This document shows positions 9,376 to 17,518 of a stretch of DNA of 64,000 nucleotides, in pieces. This DNA is from Sphingorhabdus sp. Alg239-R122. GTDB lineage: Bacteria; Pseudomonadota; Alphaproteobacteria; Sphingomonadales; Sphingomonadaceae. The stretch spans positions 98,342-162,341 of the forward strand of contig NZ_UNRC01000002.1 of assembly GCF_900537065.1 (NCBI RefSeq). Direction: 5' to 3'. Position 1 is the first letter of the stretch, and each line of letters opens with the position of its first letter. Below the pieces are notes generated by a model that did no database searches, was not told the origin of the DNA, and worked only from the letters and a program-made list of their open reading frames with translations. The translations under genes and the position numbers were made by a program.

Positions 9376-9416
9376 CCGGACAGGGGATATTGCGCCAATA
9401 AATATCCTTTATCCGG
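9376..9416. promoter_or_regulatory. 41-base two-tier dyad upstream of ftsE
   Basis: Nested inverted repeats share one centre: CCGGA (9376-9380) pairs with TCCGG (9412-9416), and GGATATT (9385-9391) with AATATCC (9401-9407), with 4-base spacers on both sides, plus an inner ATTG/CAAT. It ends 28 bases before the ftsE ATG, so it could be a DNA operator or an mRNA hairpin. Nothing identifies the ligand. Confidence 0.5.
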
Positions 9417-9444
9417 CGGCGAAAAGACCCTATCGGTTTTTGCG

Positions 9445-10164
9445 ATGGACAGCATTGTGCAATTTGAAAATGTGGGCCTGCGTTATGGCACGGATACTGA
9501 AACGCTGTCCGACATAAGCTTTACCCTGTTTCCCGGGCGTTTCTATTTCCTGACAGGTGCATCGGGGGCGGGTAAGTCATCGCTGCTGCGCCTGCTATTT
9601 CTGGCCCAGCGGCCCAGCCGCGGCCTCATCAAACTGTTCGGCACCGACGCAGTTACCCTGCCGCGTGAGGAATTGCCCGCATTGCGCCGCCGTATCGGTG
9701 TTGTGTTTCAGGATTTCCGGCTGGTGCCGCACCTTTCCGCTTTTGATAATATAGCCCTGCCGTTGCGCGTGGCGGGGGTGAGCGAGCGTGAGTTGCAGCA
9801 GCCGGTGGCGGAAACGCTCGATTGGGTTGGCATCGGGGAGCGTGCCAGCGCTCGTCCGGCAACACTATCGGGCGGGGAGCAGCAGCGTGTGGCGATTGCG
9901 CGTGCCGTCATCTCTCGCCCGGAGATTCTGGTTGCCGATGAGCCTACGGGCAATGTTGATCCTGATATGGCGCTGCGTTTGTTGCAGCTGTTTGAAGCGT
10001 TGAATAAACTTGGCACTACGGTGGTAGTTGCAACACATGACCTGCACCTGCTCAGCAAGGTGAAAAATGCGCAGATGATGCGCCTGGACAAGGGGCGGCT
10101 GTCTGATCCCACAGGTGCGCTGCGTTATCCGCCACGGCCCGGCGATGCGGGGCAAGGGGGTTAG
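9445..10164 (+). CDS. ftsE: Cell division ATP-binding protein FtsE
   Basis: ABC-type ATPase that works with FtsX at the septum to control peptidoglycan hydrolases. 239 residues with Walker [11 protein letters not shown]-loop [12 protein letters not shown], signature [14 protein letters not shown] and Walker [13 protein letters not shown]. Start ATG at 9445. Two bases separate its stop from ftsX, as usual for this pair. Confidence 0.96.
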   Translation: MDSIVQFENVGLRYGTDTETLSDISFTLFPGRFYFLTGASGAGKSSLLRLLFLAQRPSRGLIKLFGTDAVTLPREELPALRRRIGVVFQDFRLVPHLSAFDNIALPLRVAGVSERELQQPVAETLDWVGIGERASARPATLSGGEQQRVAIARAVISRPEILVADEPTGNVDPDMALRLLQLFEALNKLGTTVVVATHDLHLLSKVKNAQMMRLDKGRLSDPTGALRYPPRPGDAGQGG

Positions 10165-10166
10165 TC

Positions 10167-11063
10167 ATGGCTTTCTTTACCCTTCCTTCCGCGCAGGACC
10201 GGGGCCTTATACCCGAAGGGCGTCTGACCGGGCCCATGCCGTGGGTGATCGCGATCATGATGTTCCTGACCATTCTGGCAGCGGCGGCCGGACTTTCCGT
10301 GCGGGCATCGGCAGACAGGGTGAATGCCGATCTTGCCGGGCGCGTAACGGTGCAGATAGTCGAGGCCAACCCCGATCTGCGCGCGGAACAGGCGGGCGCT
10401 GCGGTCGAAGCGCTGAGTAAAATCAGGCTGGTGGAAAAGGTAGAGCCGGTGTCAGAGACCGACGTTGAAGAGATGCTGGCACCGTGGATCGGCTCGGACG
10501 GGTTGGATGATACGATACCTATTCCCGCACTGATTGACCTTGACCTGAATGGCCCGGCGACAGAGGCGAATCTGGATGAAATACGCGATCTGCTGACCGA
10601 TATTGCGCCCGCCGCACGCATTGATGCGCATGGATCCTGGCTCAAACCGGTTTTCAATCTTTTGAAATCGCTACAATATCTGGCGCTTGGCCTTGTCTTG
10701 CTGCTTGCTTTTGCGACTTCGGCGACAGTTCTGCTGGCAGCGCGCAGCGCGCTTGATACGCACCGCGAGACAATCGATATCATGCATCTTCTGGGGGCCA
10801 CTGACGGGCAGATAACCCGTCTTTTCCAAAGGCGCATCGGCCTGGATGCCGGTTTTGGCGGCGCGGTTGGTATTATTGCGGCGCTGATGGTTTTATTCTT
10901 TATCGCGGTGCAGATGGGCGAAATTGGTTCAGGTTTGCTCGAATCAGGCTTGCTGCGCTGGCATGATTGGGCGATATTGGCGCTTATCCCCATTGGCGGC
11001 ATAGTGCTGGCCATGCTCACCGCGCGCGTGACCATTATGCGCGCCTTACGGAAAATGTTGTGA
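10167..11063 (+). CDS. ftsX: Cell division protein FtsX
   Basis: 298-residue membrane partner of FtsE. One transmembrane helix near residues 28-48, a periplasmic domain to about 165, then three helices (about 170-195, 225-250, 265-290), the FtsX topology. Family segments include LLAARSALDTHRETIDIMHL and LLGATDGQI in the cytoplasmic loop. Its stop overlaps the following GTG start (GTGA). Confidence 0.93.
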   Translation: MAFFTLPSAQDRGLIPEGRLTGPMPWVIAIMMFLTILAAAAGLSVRASADRVNADLAGRVTVQIVEANPDLRAEQAGAAVEALSKIRLVEKVEPVSETDVEEMLAPWIGSDGLDDTIPIPALIDLDLNGPATEANLDEIRDLLTDIAPAARIDAHGSWLKPVFNLLKSLQYLALGLVLLLAFATSATVLLAARSALDTHRETIDIMHLLGATDGQITRLFQRRIGLDAGFGGAVGIIAALMVLFFIAVQMGEIGSGLLESGLLRWHDWAILALIPIGGIVLAMLTARVTIMRALRKML

Positions 11064-11590
11064 TTATACGGTTTGTATCAGCTTTACTGCTATTGTGGAT
11101 GCTGGGCTTCGCCTGGTTCACCATTGCCCTGCCCCAACCGATGGGTAAGGAGAAAACGGACGCTGTTGTCGTGCTCACCGGCGGCCCCAACCGGATTGAC
11201 CGCGGGCTTGAGGTGCTTGAAAAAAATTGGGCGCCCCAGATGCTGATTTCGGGTGTTGATCGCGACGTAAGGGCGCCTGAGCTGGCCGCTGAATATGACA
11301 AGCCGCTCCGGCTGTTCAGCTGCTGCATTGATCTTGGCTTTGATGCTGTCGATACGCGCACCAATGGCGGGGAAACCGCGGCCTGGATAGCCGAGCATGA
11401 TTATAAGTCGATACGGCTGGTTACCACCGACTGGCATATGCGTCGTGCGCGCAATGAAATAGAGCATGCCCTGCCAGCAGGCGTTGTGGTAAAACCAGAC
11501 GCAGTGCGCAGCGAGCCGACACTCGAAACGCTGTTCCTCGAATATCACAAATATCTGTTCAGTCTTGCCGCGGGCGCGGCAAATATCTAG
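11060..11590 (+). CDS. YdcF family (DUF218) protein
   Basis: 176 residues from the GTG at 11060, which overlaps the ftsX stop; an upstream in-frame start inside ftsX is unlikely. An N-terminal hydrophobic segment is followed by the DUF218 core: DAVVVLTGGPNRIDRGLEVL, the ELAAEYD segment, TRTNGGETAAWI and LVTTDWHMRRA. YdcF/SanA/ElyC proteins are membrane-anchored and act in envelope metabolism in other bacteria; the exact reaction is not settled. Co-transcription with ftsEX fits an envelope role. Confidence 0.85.
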   Translation: MIIRFVSALLLLWMLGFAWFTIALPQPMGKEKTDAVVVLTGGPNRIDRGLEVLEKNWAPQMLISGVDRDVRAPELAAEYDKPLRLFSCCIDLGFDAVDTRTNGGETAAWIAEHDYKSIRLVTTDWHMRRARNEIEHALPAGVVVKPDAVRSEPTLETLFLEYHKYLFSLAAGAANI

Positions 11591-11604
11591 GGCATACGTC
11601 CGTC

Positions 11605-12312
11605 ATGCGATATCTGATCAATCTTGTCCGCTCGTTGCTGTTTGCACCAGTGTTTTATACTGGGTCGCTGCTGGTTGTGCTGGCGGCGTTAATCGGCTTC
11701 CCCTTTTCGCAGCGTTTTTTGAGTGCCTGCGCGCATGGATGGGGCCATTTTCATTATGCGTGTGCCCGGATTTTCCTGGGCATTCGCGTAAATATTATCG
11801 GTGAGTTCAGCGAAAAACCTGTGCTTTATGCGATCAAGCATGAAAGCATGTTTGAAACGATAGAAGTGTTGCGGCTGTTTAAAAACCCCGGTGTAGTGGC
11901 GAAGCAGGAGCTTTCGCGTATTCCTTTCTGGGGCGCGGTGGCGCGGCGTTATGGCATGATATTTGTCGATCGCGGGGGTGGGGCCAGCAGCCTGCGCCAG
12001 ATGCTGCGCACAGTGCGCGGATTTGTGGCCAAGGGGCGTTCGATCGTTATTTTCGCTGAAGGTACCCGCGTCCCGCATGGTGAGCGCCCCCCACTGCAAT
12101 CGGGTTTCGCCGGGTTATACAAAATTGCAAACCTGCCGGTGGTGCCGATTGCAGTGAATACCGGACTGCACAGCCCCAAGCACAGTTTTGTCAAAAAACC
12201 AGGCGTGGTTACCTATCTGATCGGTGAAGAAATCCCCCCCGGCCTGCCGCGTGCGGAAATCGAGGCGCGGGTGCATGAAGCGATTAATGCGCTGAACGGG
12301 GAGCCTGTTTGA
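11605..12312 (+). CDS. plsC: 1-acyl-sn-glycerol-3-phosphate acyltransferase (lysophosphatidic acid acyltransferase)
   Basis: Membrane-associated enzyme placing the second acyl chain in phosphatidic acid synthesis. 235 residues with N-terminal hydrophobic segments, acyltransferase motif I as KHESMFE (H-x4-E instead of the more usual H-x4-D), RIPFWGAVARRYGMIFVDR, and motif III FAEGTR. Follows the YdcF-like gene by 14 bases and is probably the last gene of the ftsE transcription unit. The opposite-strand tyrA stops 2 bases beyond it. Confidence 0.9.
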   Translation: MRYLINLVRSLLFAPVFYTGSLLVVLAALIGFPFSQRFLSACAHGWGHFHYACARIFLGIRVNIIGEFSEKPVLYAIKHESMFETIEVLRLFKNPGVVAKQELSRIPFWGAVARRYGMIFVDRGGGASSLRQMLRTVRGFVAKGRSIVIFAEGTRVPHGERPPLQSGFAGLYKIANLPVVPIAVNTGLHSPKHSFVKKPGVVTYLIGEEIPPGLPRAEIEARVHEAINALNGEPV

Positions 12313-12314
12313 TC

Positions 12315-13229
12315 TCACTCATGACTACGCCCGAAATCGGGGGCGGCGTCATCCTGGCCTTCTTCGATAATCTCGCGGCGAATCGCGCGAGTGCGGGTGA
12401 ACAGTTCTTCCAGCTCATCTCCCTTTTCCCATCGAATGGCACGCTGCAGGGCGCTTAAATCTTCGGAAAAGCGCTGCAGCATCTCCAGAACGGCTTCCTT
12501 GTTGGACAGGAAAACATCACGCCACATAATGGGATCGGACGCGGCGATACGCGTAAAATCACGAAAGCCGCCGGCGCTGTACTTGATGACTTCGCTTTGT
12601 GTCACATCTTCCAGATCAGACGCGGTGCCGACAATCGTATAGGCGATAAGGTGCGGCAAATGGCTGGTCACGGCGAGCACCATGTCGTGATGAGCGGCGT
12701 CCATGGTTTCGACATCTGCACCTAAGACCTGCCAGAAACGGCTGAGCCGTTCCACGGCTGCGCTGTCGGTATTCGCATCGGGTGTGACAATGCACCAGCG
12801 GCCCTGGAACAGGCTGGAAAAACCGGCATCAGGTCCGCTTTTCTCGGTGCCCGCGACGGGGTGCGCGGGGATGAAGATATGCCCTGGTACTTTCGCGCGC
12901 ATTGCGGCTATGACGCTAGACTTGCAGGAGCCGACATCGCTGATGACCGCGTCTGTCGCCAGATGCGGGGCGATGTCAGCAAGCACCTGTTCCATTGCGC
13001 CCACGGGGACACACAGAATAACGAGATCGGCCTGATCCAGACCATCAGCGGGGTTGCTGCCGATATGGTCGCACAGCTTCAGTGCTTTGGCCTTCGCGCG
13101 GGTTTCTTCACTGGCATCAAAGCCGGAAGTGCGCATGTCTGGTATATATTCACGTACAGCGCGCGCGATAGAGGAGCCGATCAACCCCAGCCCGATAATG
13201 GCGACATGCTGGAATGGCGCGCCGCTCAT
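12315..13229 (-). CDS. Prephenate/arogenate dehydrogenase family protein
   Basis: Tyrosine synthesis: NAD(P)-dependent oxidative decarboxylation of prephenate or arogenate. 304 residues with the N-terminal Rossmann motif [22 protein letters not shown] and the substrate region [18 protein letters not shown]. Which of the two substrates is used cannot be decided here; TyrA and TyrC both fit. Overlaps the upstream hisC stop by ATGA, an arrangement often seen in alphaproteobacteria because HisC-type enzymes also transaminate aromatic keto acids. Confidence 0.92.
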   Translation of the reverse strand: MSGAPFQHVAIIGLGLIGSSIARAVREYIPDMRTSGFDASEETRAKAKALKLCDHIGSNPADGLDQADLVILCVPVGAMEQVLADIAPHLATDAVISDVGSCKSSVIAAMRAKVPGHIFIPAHPVAGTEKSGPDAGFSSLFQGRWCIVTPDANTDSAAVERLSRFWQVLGADVETMDAAHHDMVLAVTSHLPHLIAYTIVGTASDLEDVTQSEVIKYSAGGFRDFTRIAASDPIMWRDVFLSNKEAVLEMLQRFSEDLSALQRAIRWEKGDELEELFTRTRAIRREIIEEGQDDAAPDFGRSHE

Positions 13230-14344
13230 GTCTCAGCCTCCATAATGTCGCGCAGTGCTGCAGAGAGCCCGCGCATATCGGCTTCGCTGCCAATGGTGAT
13301 GCGCAGGGCGTGGGGCAATCCCTGCCCGGGCATCCAGCGTACGATATAGCCCGCCTCCATCAATCCGTTCAGCGCCGTTTCTGCCAGAGCGGCATCGGGG
13401 AACAGCACCAGCACGAAGTTGGTGTGCGAAGGCACAGCGGAAAGGCCGTAATTGCCCATCGCCTCTATTTCATTCATCAACCAGTCGCGCCATTTTGCAT
13501 TGTGTGTGCGTGAATGTGCCACGAATTCCTGATCGGTGAGTGCCGCTATTGCCGCCGTCTGCCCGGTGGATGTTACGTTAAACGGCCCGCGTATCCGGTT
13601 CAGCGTGGCGATAATGTCGGCATGTCCAGTGGCCCAGCCGATGCGTTCGCCTGCCAGGCCGTAAATCTTGGAAAATGTGCGCGTTACCAGCACATTGTCT
13701 GCTGTCTGTGCCAAGGCGAGTCCGTCATCATCATCGGCTTCATCCAGATACTCAGCATAGGCCTGATCCAGTACGAACAATACATCCGAAGGGATGGCGG
13801 CGTGCAACCGGGCAATGTCACCGCGGCTTGCCAATGTACCGGTGGGGTTGTTGGGGTTGGCAAGGAATATCACCCGTGTCCGTTCAGTGATGCAGCCGAT
13901 CAACGCGTCGATATCAGTCGCATAATCGCTGTCCGGGGCAATGACGGGAGTAGCTCCCACACGCCGTGCGGCAATGTCATAAACGGCAAAGCCATAACGC
14001 ACATAAAGGACTTCATCACCTTCCCCTGCATAACCCTGCGCGGCAAGGTTGAGCAGTTCGTCCGATCCAGTGCCGCATACAATATGCGCGGCGTCCAGTT
14101 CGTGCGCGTGTGCGATCGCTTGCCGCAGCGCTGCCGCATCGGGATCAGGATAAAGCGCACCGCTTGCCGCAGCGGCAGTTTGCATCGCTGCCCGTGCTTT
14201 CGGGCTATGCCCCAGCGGATTTTCATTGGCGGATAATTTGGCCAACGGCCTGCCGTCCTCACCCGATGACTTGCCCGGCACATAGGCGTGGATTGCCTGT
14301 ACATAAGGTTTGGGCGGCGGGCGGTTTTGGGTCGGCTTTGTCAT
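13226..14344 (-). CDS. hisC: Histidinol-phosphate aminotransferase
   Basis: PLP enzyme of fold type I converting imidazole-acetol phosphate to histidinol phosphate, possibly also acting on prephenate or phenylpyruvate given its tyrA neighbour. 372 residues from the ATG at 14344 (MTKPTQN). The PLP lysine lies in [26 protein letters not shown] and the C-terminal LRITIGSE are typical. An upstream in-frame start inside metX is rejected. Divergent from metX. Confidence 0.94.
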   Translation of the reverse strand: MTKPTQNRPPPKPYVQAIHAYVPGKSSGEDGRPLAKLSANENPLGHSPKARAAMQTAAAASGALYPDPDAAALRQAIAHAHELDAAHIVCGTGSDELLNLAAQGYAGEGDEVLYVRYGFAVYDIAARRVGATPVIAPDSDYATDIDALIGCITERTRVIFLANPNNPTGTLASRGDIARLHAAIPSDVLFVLDQAYAEYLDEADDDDGLALAQTADNVLVTRTFSKIYGLAGERIGWATGHADIIATLNRIRGPFNVTSTGQTAAIAALTDQEFVAHSRTHNAKWRDWLMNEIEAMGNYGLSAVPSHTNFVLVLFPDAALAETALNGLMEAGYIVRWMPGQGLPHALRITIGSEADMRGLSAALRDIMEAET

Positions 14345-14400
14345 AATCACGGGCTTTAGCGCTGCTTTACAGGTCGTGCCAAGTGTTAAAGCGCGCAAGC

Positions 14401-14452
14401 TTTGCATTGACAGCGCCATGCAAGGCGGAATAGCGCCGTTGCACAATGCAAA
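14401..14452 (+). promoter_or_regulatory. Structured leader that includes the metX start codon
   Basis: TTTGCATTG (14401-14409) is the perfect complement of CAATGCAAA (14444-14452), and the metX ATG (14446-14448) lies inside the second arm. Within it a further hairpin forms: TGCAA-GGCG (14419-14427) with CGCC-g-TTGCA (14434-14443, one bulge), covering the only AAGG Shine-Dalgarno-like stretch. An RNA folded this way would hide the start codon. It may be a translational control element or, at DNA level, an operator. It does not match a known SAM riboswitch by eye. Confidence 0.5.
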
Positions 14453-15567
14453 ATGCCGATCGCCATAGTCAGTCTGTCAAACTCGGTTCCCCGCTGCCGC
14501 TCGATTGCGGCAAGCAGCTGGAGGGTGTGGAAATTGCCTATGCCAGCCACGGCATGCTCAATGCGGACAAAGATAATGCAATCCTGATCTGCCACGCATT
14601 GACTGGCGATCAATATGTGGCGAGCGATCACCCCGTCACTGGCAAACCGGGATGGTGGGTGCGCATGGTAGGGCCGGGCAAGCCGATTGATACGGACCGC
14701 TATCATGTTATCTGCGCCAATGTGCTGGGCAGCTGCATGGGTTCGACCGGACCAGCTTCGATCTGCCCCGTCACTGGCAAGCCCTATGCGATGGACTTTC
14801 CGGTCATCACCATTGCCGACATGGTGCGTGCGCAGGCAATGCTGCTTGATCATCTGGGGATTGAAAAACTGCACGCGGTTGTTGGCGGGTCTATGGGCGG
14901 CATGCAGGCGCTTAGCTGGGCTGCGCAATACCCTATGCGCGTCGGCGCGGCGGCCATTATCGCTTCGACATCGCGGCACAGCGCACAAAATATCGCCTTT
15001 CATGAAGTGGGACGGCAAGCGATTATGGCGGACCCCAGCTGGCAGGGCGGTGAATATTATGGTGATGGCAGTGCGGCACCCTCGGCGGGCCTGGCCGTGG
15101 CACGCATGGCCGCGCATATCACCTATCTGTCCGAAGCCGGTCTGACCGAAAAATTTGGCCGGCGGCTGCAGGACCGTGACACGAAGACTTTCGGCTTTGA
15201 TGCGGATTTCCAGATTGAAAGTTATTTGCGCCATCAGGGAATCAACTTTGTCGAACGCTTTGATGCGAACAGCTATCTCTATATCACGCGCGCGATGGAT
15301 TATTTCGACCTGTCAGAGGCGCATGGCGGCATGCTCGCCAAGGCTTTTGCCGGAACCCCTGTGCGATTCTGCCTGATTAGCTTCAACACCGACTGGCTCT
15401 ACCCCACCGCGGAATCGCGCACCATATTGCAGGCGCTCCATGCCGCAGGCGCGGATGCGAGCTTCGTCGAACTGGAATCACCTTTCGGCCATGATGCTTT
15501 CCTGCTGGAAAATGCGGAAATGGAGGCGATCATACGCGGGTTTTTGGGGAATGGAGAAGAGCGATGA
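14446..15567 (+). CDS. metX: Homoserine O-acetyltransferase (or succinyltransferase, MetX type)
   Basis: Activates homoserine by acylation for methionine synthesis. An alpha/beta-hydrolase-fold protein of 373 residues with nucleophile motif [13 protein letters not shown] near residue 148 and the C-terminal catalytic histidine in [11 protein letters not shown]. MetX enzymes use acetyl- or succinyl-CoA and the sequence alone does not decide which. An in-frame TAG at 14431 rules out earlier starts. ATGA overlap with the next gene; upstream of metW as in many alphaproteobacteria. Confidence 0.94.
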   Translation: MQNADRHSQSVKLGSPLPLDCGKQLEGVEIAYASHGMLNADKDNAILICHALTGDQYVASDHPVTGKPGWWVRMVGPGKPIDTDRYHVICANVLGSCMGSTGPASICPVTGKPYAMDFPVITIADMVRAQAMLLDHLGIEKLHAVVGGSMGGMQALSWAAQYPMRVGAAAIIASTSRHSAQNIAFHEVGRQAIMADPSWQGGEYYGDGSAAPSAGLAVARMAAHITYLSEAGLTEKFGRRLQDRDTKTFGFDADFQIESYLRHQGINFVERFDANSYLYITRAMDYFDLSEAHGGMLAKAFAGTPVRFCLISFNTDWLYPTAESRTILQALHAAGADASFVELESPFGHDAFLLENAEMEAIIRGFLGNGEER

Positions 15568-15998
15568 AAAATTTGCCTGATCATTATTCCATCTCTCTAA
15601 CCCGGGCAGACATGCAGGTTGAGGCTATTCACAAATATCTGTCCTGTGACAGCTATTGGGCGCAAGGAATACCAATGGATGTCGTAAGGAGGTCCATAGA
15701 AGGTTCGCTATGTGCGGGCGTATTCTATAAGGACAGCCAGGTCGGGTTCGCCCGCTATATCACAGATGCGGCGACGTTTGCTTATCTCGCGGATGTTTAT
15801 GTACTGGCGGACCATGGCGGCCAGGGGCTGGCACGGGCTATGATAACGGCACTGGAGCAGCATGACAGCCTGCAGGATATCCGCAGCTGGCTGCTGGTCA
15901 CTGCCGATGCGCAGGGGTTGTACAGGACAATGGGTTGGCAAGTGCACCCGCAACCGGAACGCGTTATGCAGCGCCTTTTCCCGGATATTTACAAATGA
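15564..15998 (+). CDS. GNAT family N-acetyltransferase
   Basis: 144 residues with the acetyl-CoA binding segment [17 protein letters not shown] and a C-terminal GLYRTMGW segment typical of GNAT enzymes. Substrate unknown. It lies exactly between metX and metW, which are usually adjacent, with ATGA overlaps on both sides, so all three should be translated as a coupled unit. Its base composition is like its neighbours. Confidence 0.88.
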   Translation: MKNLPDHYSISLTRADMQVEAIHKYLSCDSYWAQGIPMDVVRRSIEGSLCAGVFYKDSQVGFARYITDAATFAYLADVYVLADHGGQGLARAMITALEQHDSLQDIRSWLLVTADAQGLYRTMGWQVHPQPERVMQRLFPDIYK

Positions 15999-16585
15999 CC
16001 AGCTTGCGCCCCGACCAGAAAATCATTGCCGCCCATGTGGCCGATGGTGCGCGTGTGCTGGATATTGGTTGCGGCAGCGGCGTGCTGATGCAGGAACTTG
16101 TGGAGACGCGCGGCGCGGATGTGCTGGGCATGGAAATCAACCCCGCCAAGGTGGCCGCCGCCATGGCCCGGGGGCTGTCGGTGGCACAGGGTGATGCGCT
16201 GAAAGACCTTGTCCATTATCCGGACCAGAGTTTCGACTATGTGATACTCAGCCAGACGTTGCAGGCGGTGAAACGGCCCGACCTCGTGCTGGATGAACTG
16301 GTGCGCATCGGGCGGCAGGCTTTTGTGAGCTTTCCCAATTTCGCGCACTGGCGGGTGCGGCTGTCGCTGCTTATGGGCGGGCGCATGCCGGTGACGCGGC
16401 TGCTTCCCGAACAATGGTATGATACGCCCAATATTCACCATGTCACGGTTGATGACTTCCGCGCCCTCATCCGCGACAAGGGGCTGGTGCAGGACGGGCA
16501 GTGGTTTCTCTCCGGCGACACGCAAACCGGCCGCGGCGCAGCCAACCTGATGGCGGAACATGCGGTGTTTTTGCTGCGGGGGTGA
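15995..16585 (+). CDS. metW: Methionine biosynthesis protein MetW
   Basis: SAM-dependent methyltransferase-fold protein associated with MetX in methionine synthesis. 196 residues from the ATG at 15995, with the SAM motif VLDIGCGSGVLMQELV and MetW-type segments SFPNFAHWRVRLSLLMGGRMP and WYDTPNIHH. In other proteobacteria MetW is needed for full MetX activity. Translationally coupled to the GNAT gene by ATGA. Confidence 0.93.
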   Translation: MTSLRPDQKIIAAHVADGARVLDIGCGSGVLMQELVETRGADVLGMEINPAKVAAAMARGLSVAQGDALKDLVHYPDQSFDYVILSQTLQAVKRPDLVLDELVRIGRQAFVSFPNFAHWRVRLSLLMGGRMPVTRLLPEQWYDTPNIHHVTVDDFRALIRDKGLVQDGQWFLSGDTQTGRGAANLMAEHAVFLLRG

Positions 16586-16687
16586 TATCGTGTTCAGTCA
16601 ATCCGTTATCCCAGCGCAGTGAGGTTCAGACAAGCATCAGGCGGGGCGTACGGAGTTGGATTGAAGGTGTGTGAAGAAGGTAAAAAG

Positions 16688-17311
16688 CTACCCCTTCAAT
16701 CCCCTTGCGAGAAGGTCATTGGCTGCCCTAGCGACATCTTCTGCGCGCATATCATGGCCCCACACACCATAGCGCAGGCCCAGAAACACATTCATGCCCA
16801 TTAGCGCCCATGCGTGGAGTTCATTTACGTCGTCTCGTATTTCCCCGGCCTCTGCGCCGGATTGCAGGCGCGCCAATATGCGCTCGGCGGTGGTTGTGTA
16901 ATGGGTTTTATAGCTTTCCGGATCGACGAATTCTGACTCGTCGATGATCCGGTAGATTTCCTTGTGCTCGGATGCGAATTCCAGGAATCCCTGTAGCGCC
17001 ATGCGCTCGCGCGATAATGCATCGGGTGCGTCCTCCATTGCGGCGGCGGCATGTTTGCCGACCTGTGCTGACATGTCGCTGACCAGGCCGCGGAAAATGG
17101 CATCCTTGGACGGGAAATAGGTGTAGAAACTGCCCAGCGCCACGCCCGCGCGGGCGGTGATCGAGACAATTGAGGTTTCGTGATAGCCTTTCTCGCCAAA
17201 TTCCAATGCGGCGGCGTCGAGCAGCTTGCGCAATGTTTTGCGGCCGCGCTCTGTGCGTGGGGTTAGCGTCTCAGTCTCCTGTTTTATATCTGTTTTTGCC
17301 ACACTGACCAT
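16688..17311 (-). CDS. TetR/AcrR family transcriptional regulator
   Basis: 207 residues from the ATG at 17311, which follows AGGGAAAG on the complement; a longer in-frame start at 17344 lacks such a site. HTH region ETSIVSITARAGVALGSFYTYFPSKDAIF near residues 45-75, then a helical ligand-binding domain. It is divergent from a TonB receptor/MFS pair and a matching inverted repeat overlaps that promoter, so it probably represses them. The effector is unknown. Confidence 0.9.
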   Translation of the reverse strand: MVSVAKTDIKQETETLTPRTERGRKTLRKLLDAAALEFGEKGYHETSIVSITARAGVALGSFYTYFPSKDAIFRGLVSDMSAQVGKHAAAAMEDAPDALSRERMALQGFLEFASEHKEIYRIIDESEFVDPESYKTHYTTTAERILARLQSGAEAGEIRDDVNELHAWALMGMNVFLGLRYGVWGHDMRAEDVARAANDLLARGLKG

Positions 17312-17418
17312 TCTTTCCCTGTTGCGATTCCCTGCAGGTTTCACGCTCTTTGCGGTCGTGCCTACTCTGTGTCTTCCAGGTTACGGATACACGAAAAAAA
17401 CGTTGTTGGGAATGAAAT

Positions 17419-17449
17419 AGTTGAAAGGTGGTTCAACTTTCATTATAGG
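17419..17449 (+). promoter_or_regulatory. Promoter with overlapping inverted-repeat operator for the TonB receptor gene
   Basis: TTGAAA (17421-17426), a 17-base spacer and TATAGG (17444-17449) form a good sigma70-type promoter toward the receptor gene. AGTTGAA (17419-17425) and TTCAACT (17432-17438) are perfect inverted repeats separated by 6 bases, covering the -35 box. This is the expected position of a TetR-family operator for the divergent regulator. Confidence 0.55.
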
Positions 17450-17518
17450 CAGAGTCACAAACCGGATTTCGCGGTGCACAGCGCGCTGTTCGAAAAGTCC
17501 GATGACAGGAGAGACCAG

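Noticed and set aside
10052-11035. Long open frame of 327 codons antisense to ftsX
   Set aside because: Ser/Arg-rich shadow composition, no motif, and it lies wholly opposite a real ftsX.
14345-14445. SAM-II riboswitch upstream of metX
   Set aside because: The alphaproteobacterial SAM-II consensus (GTGGTGATTTG and the GCTTGCAGCCACGTTAAAC core) is not seen. Only the hairpin reported above is supported.
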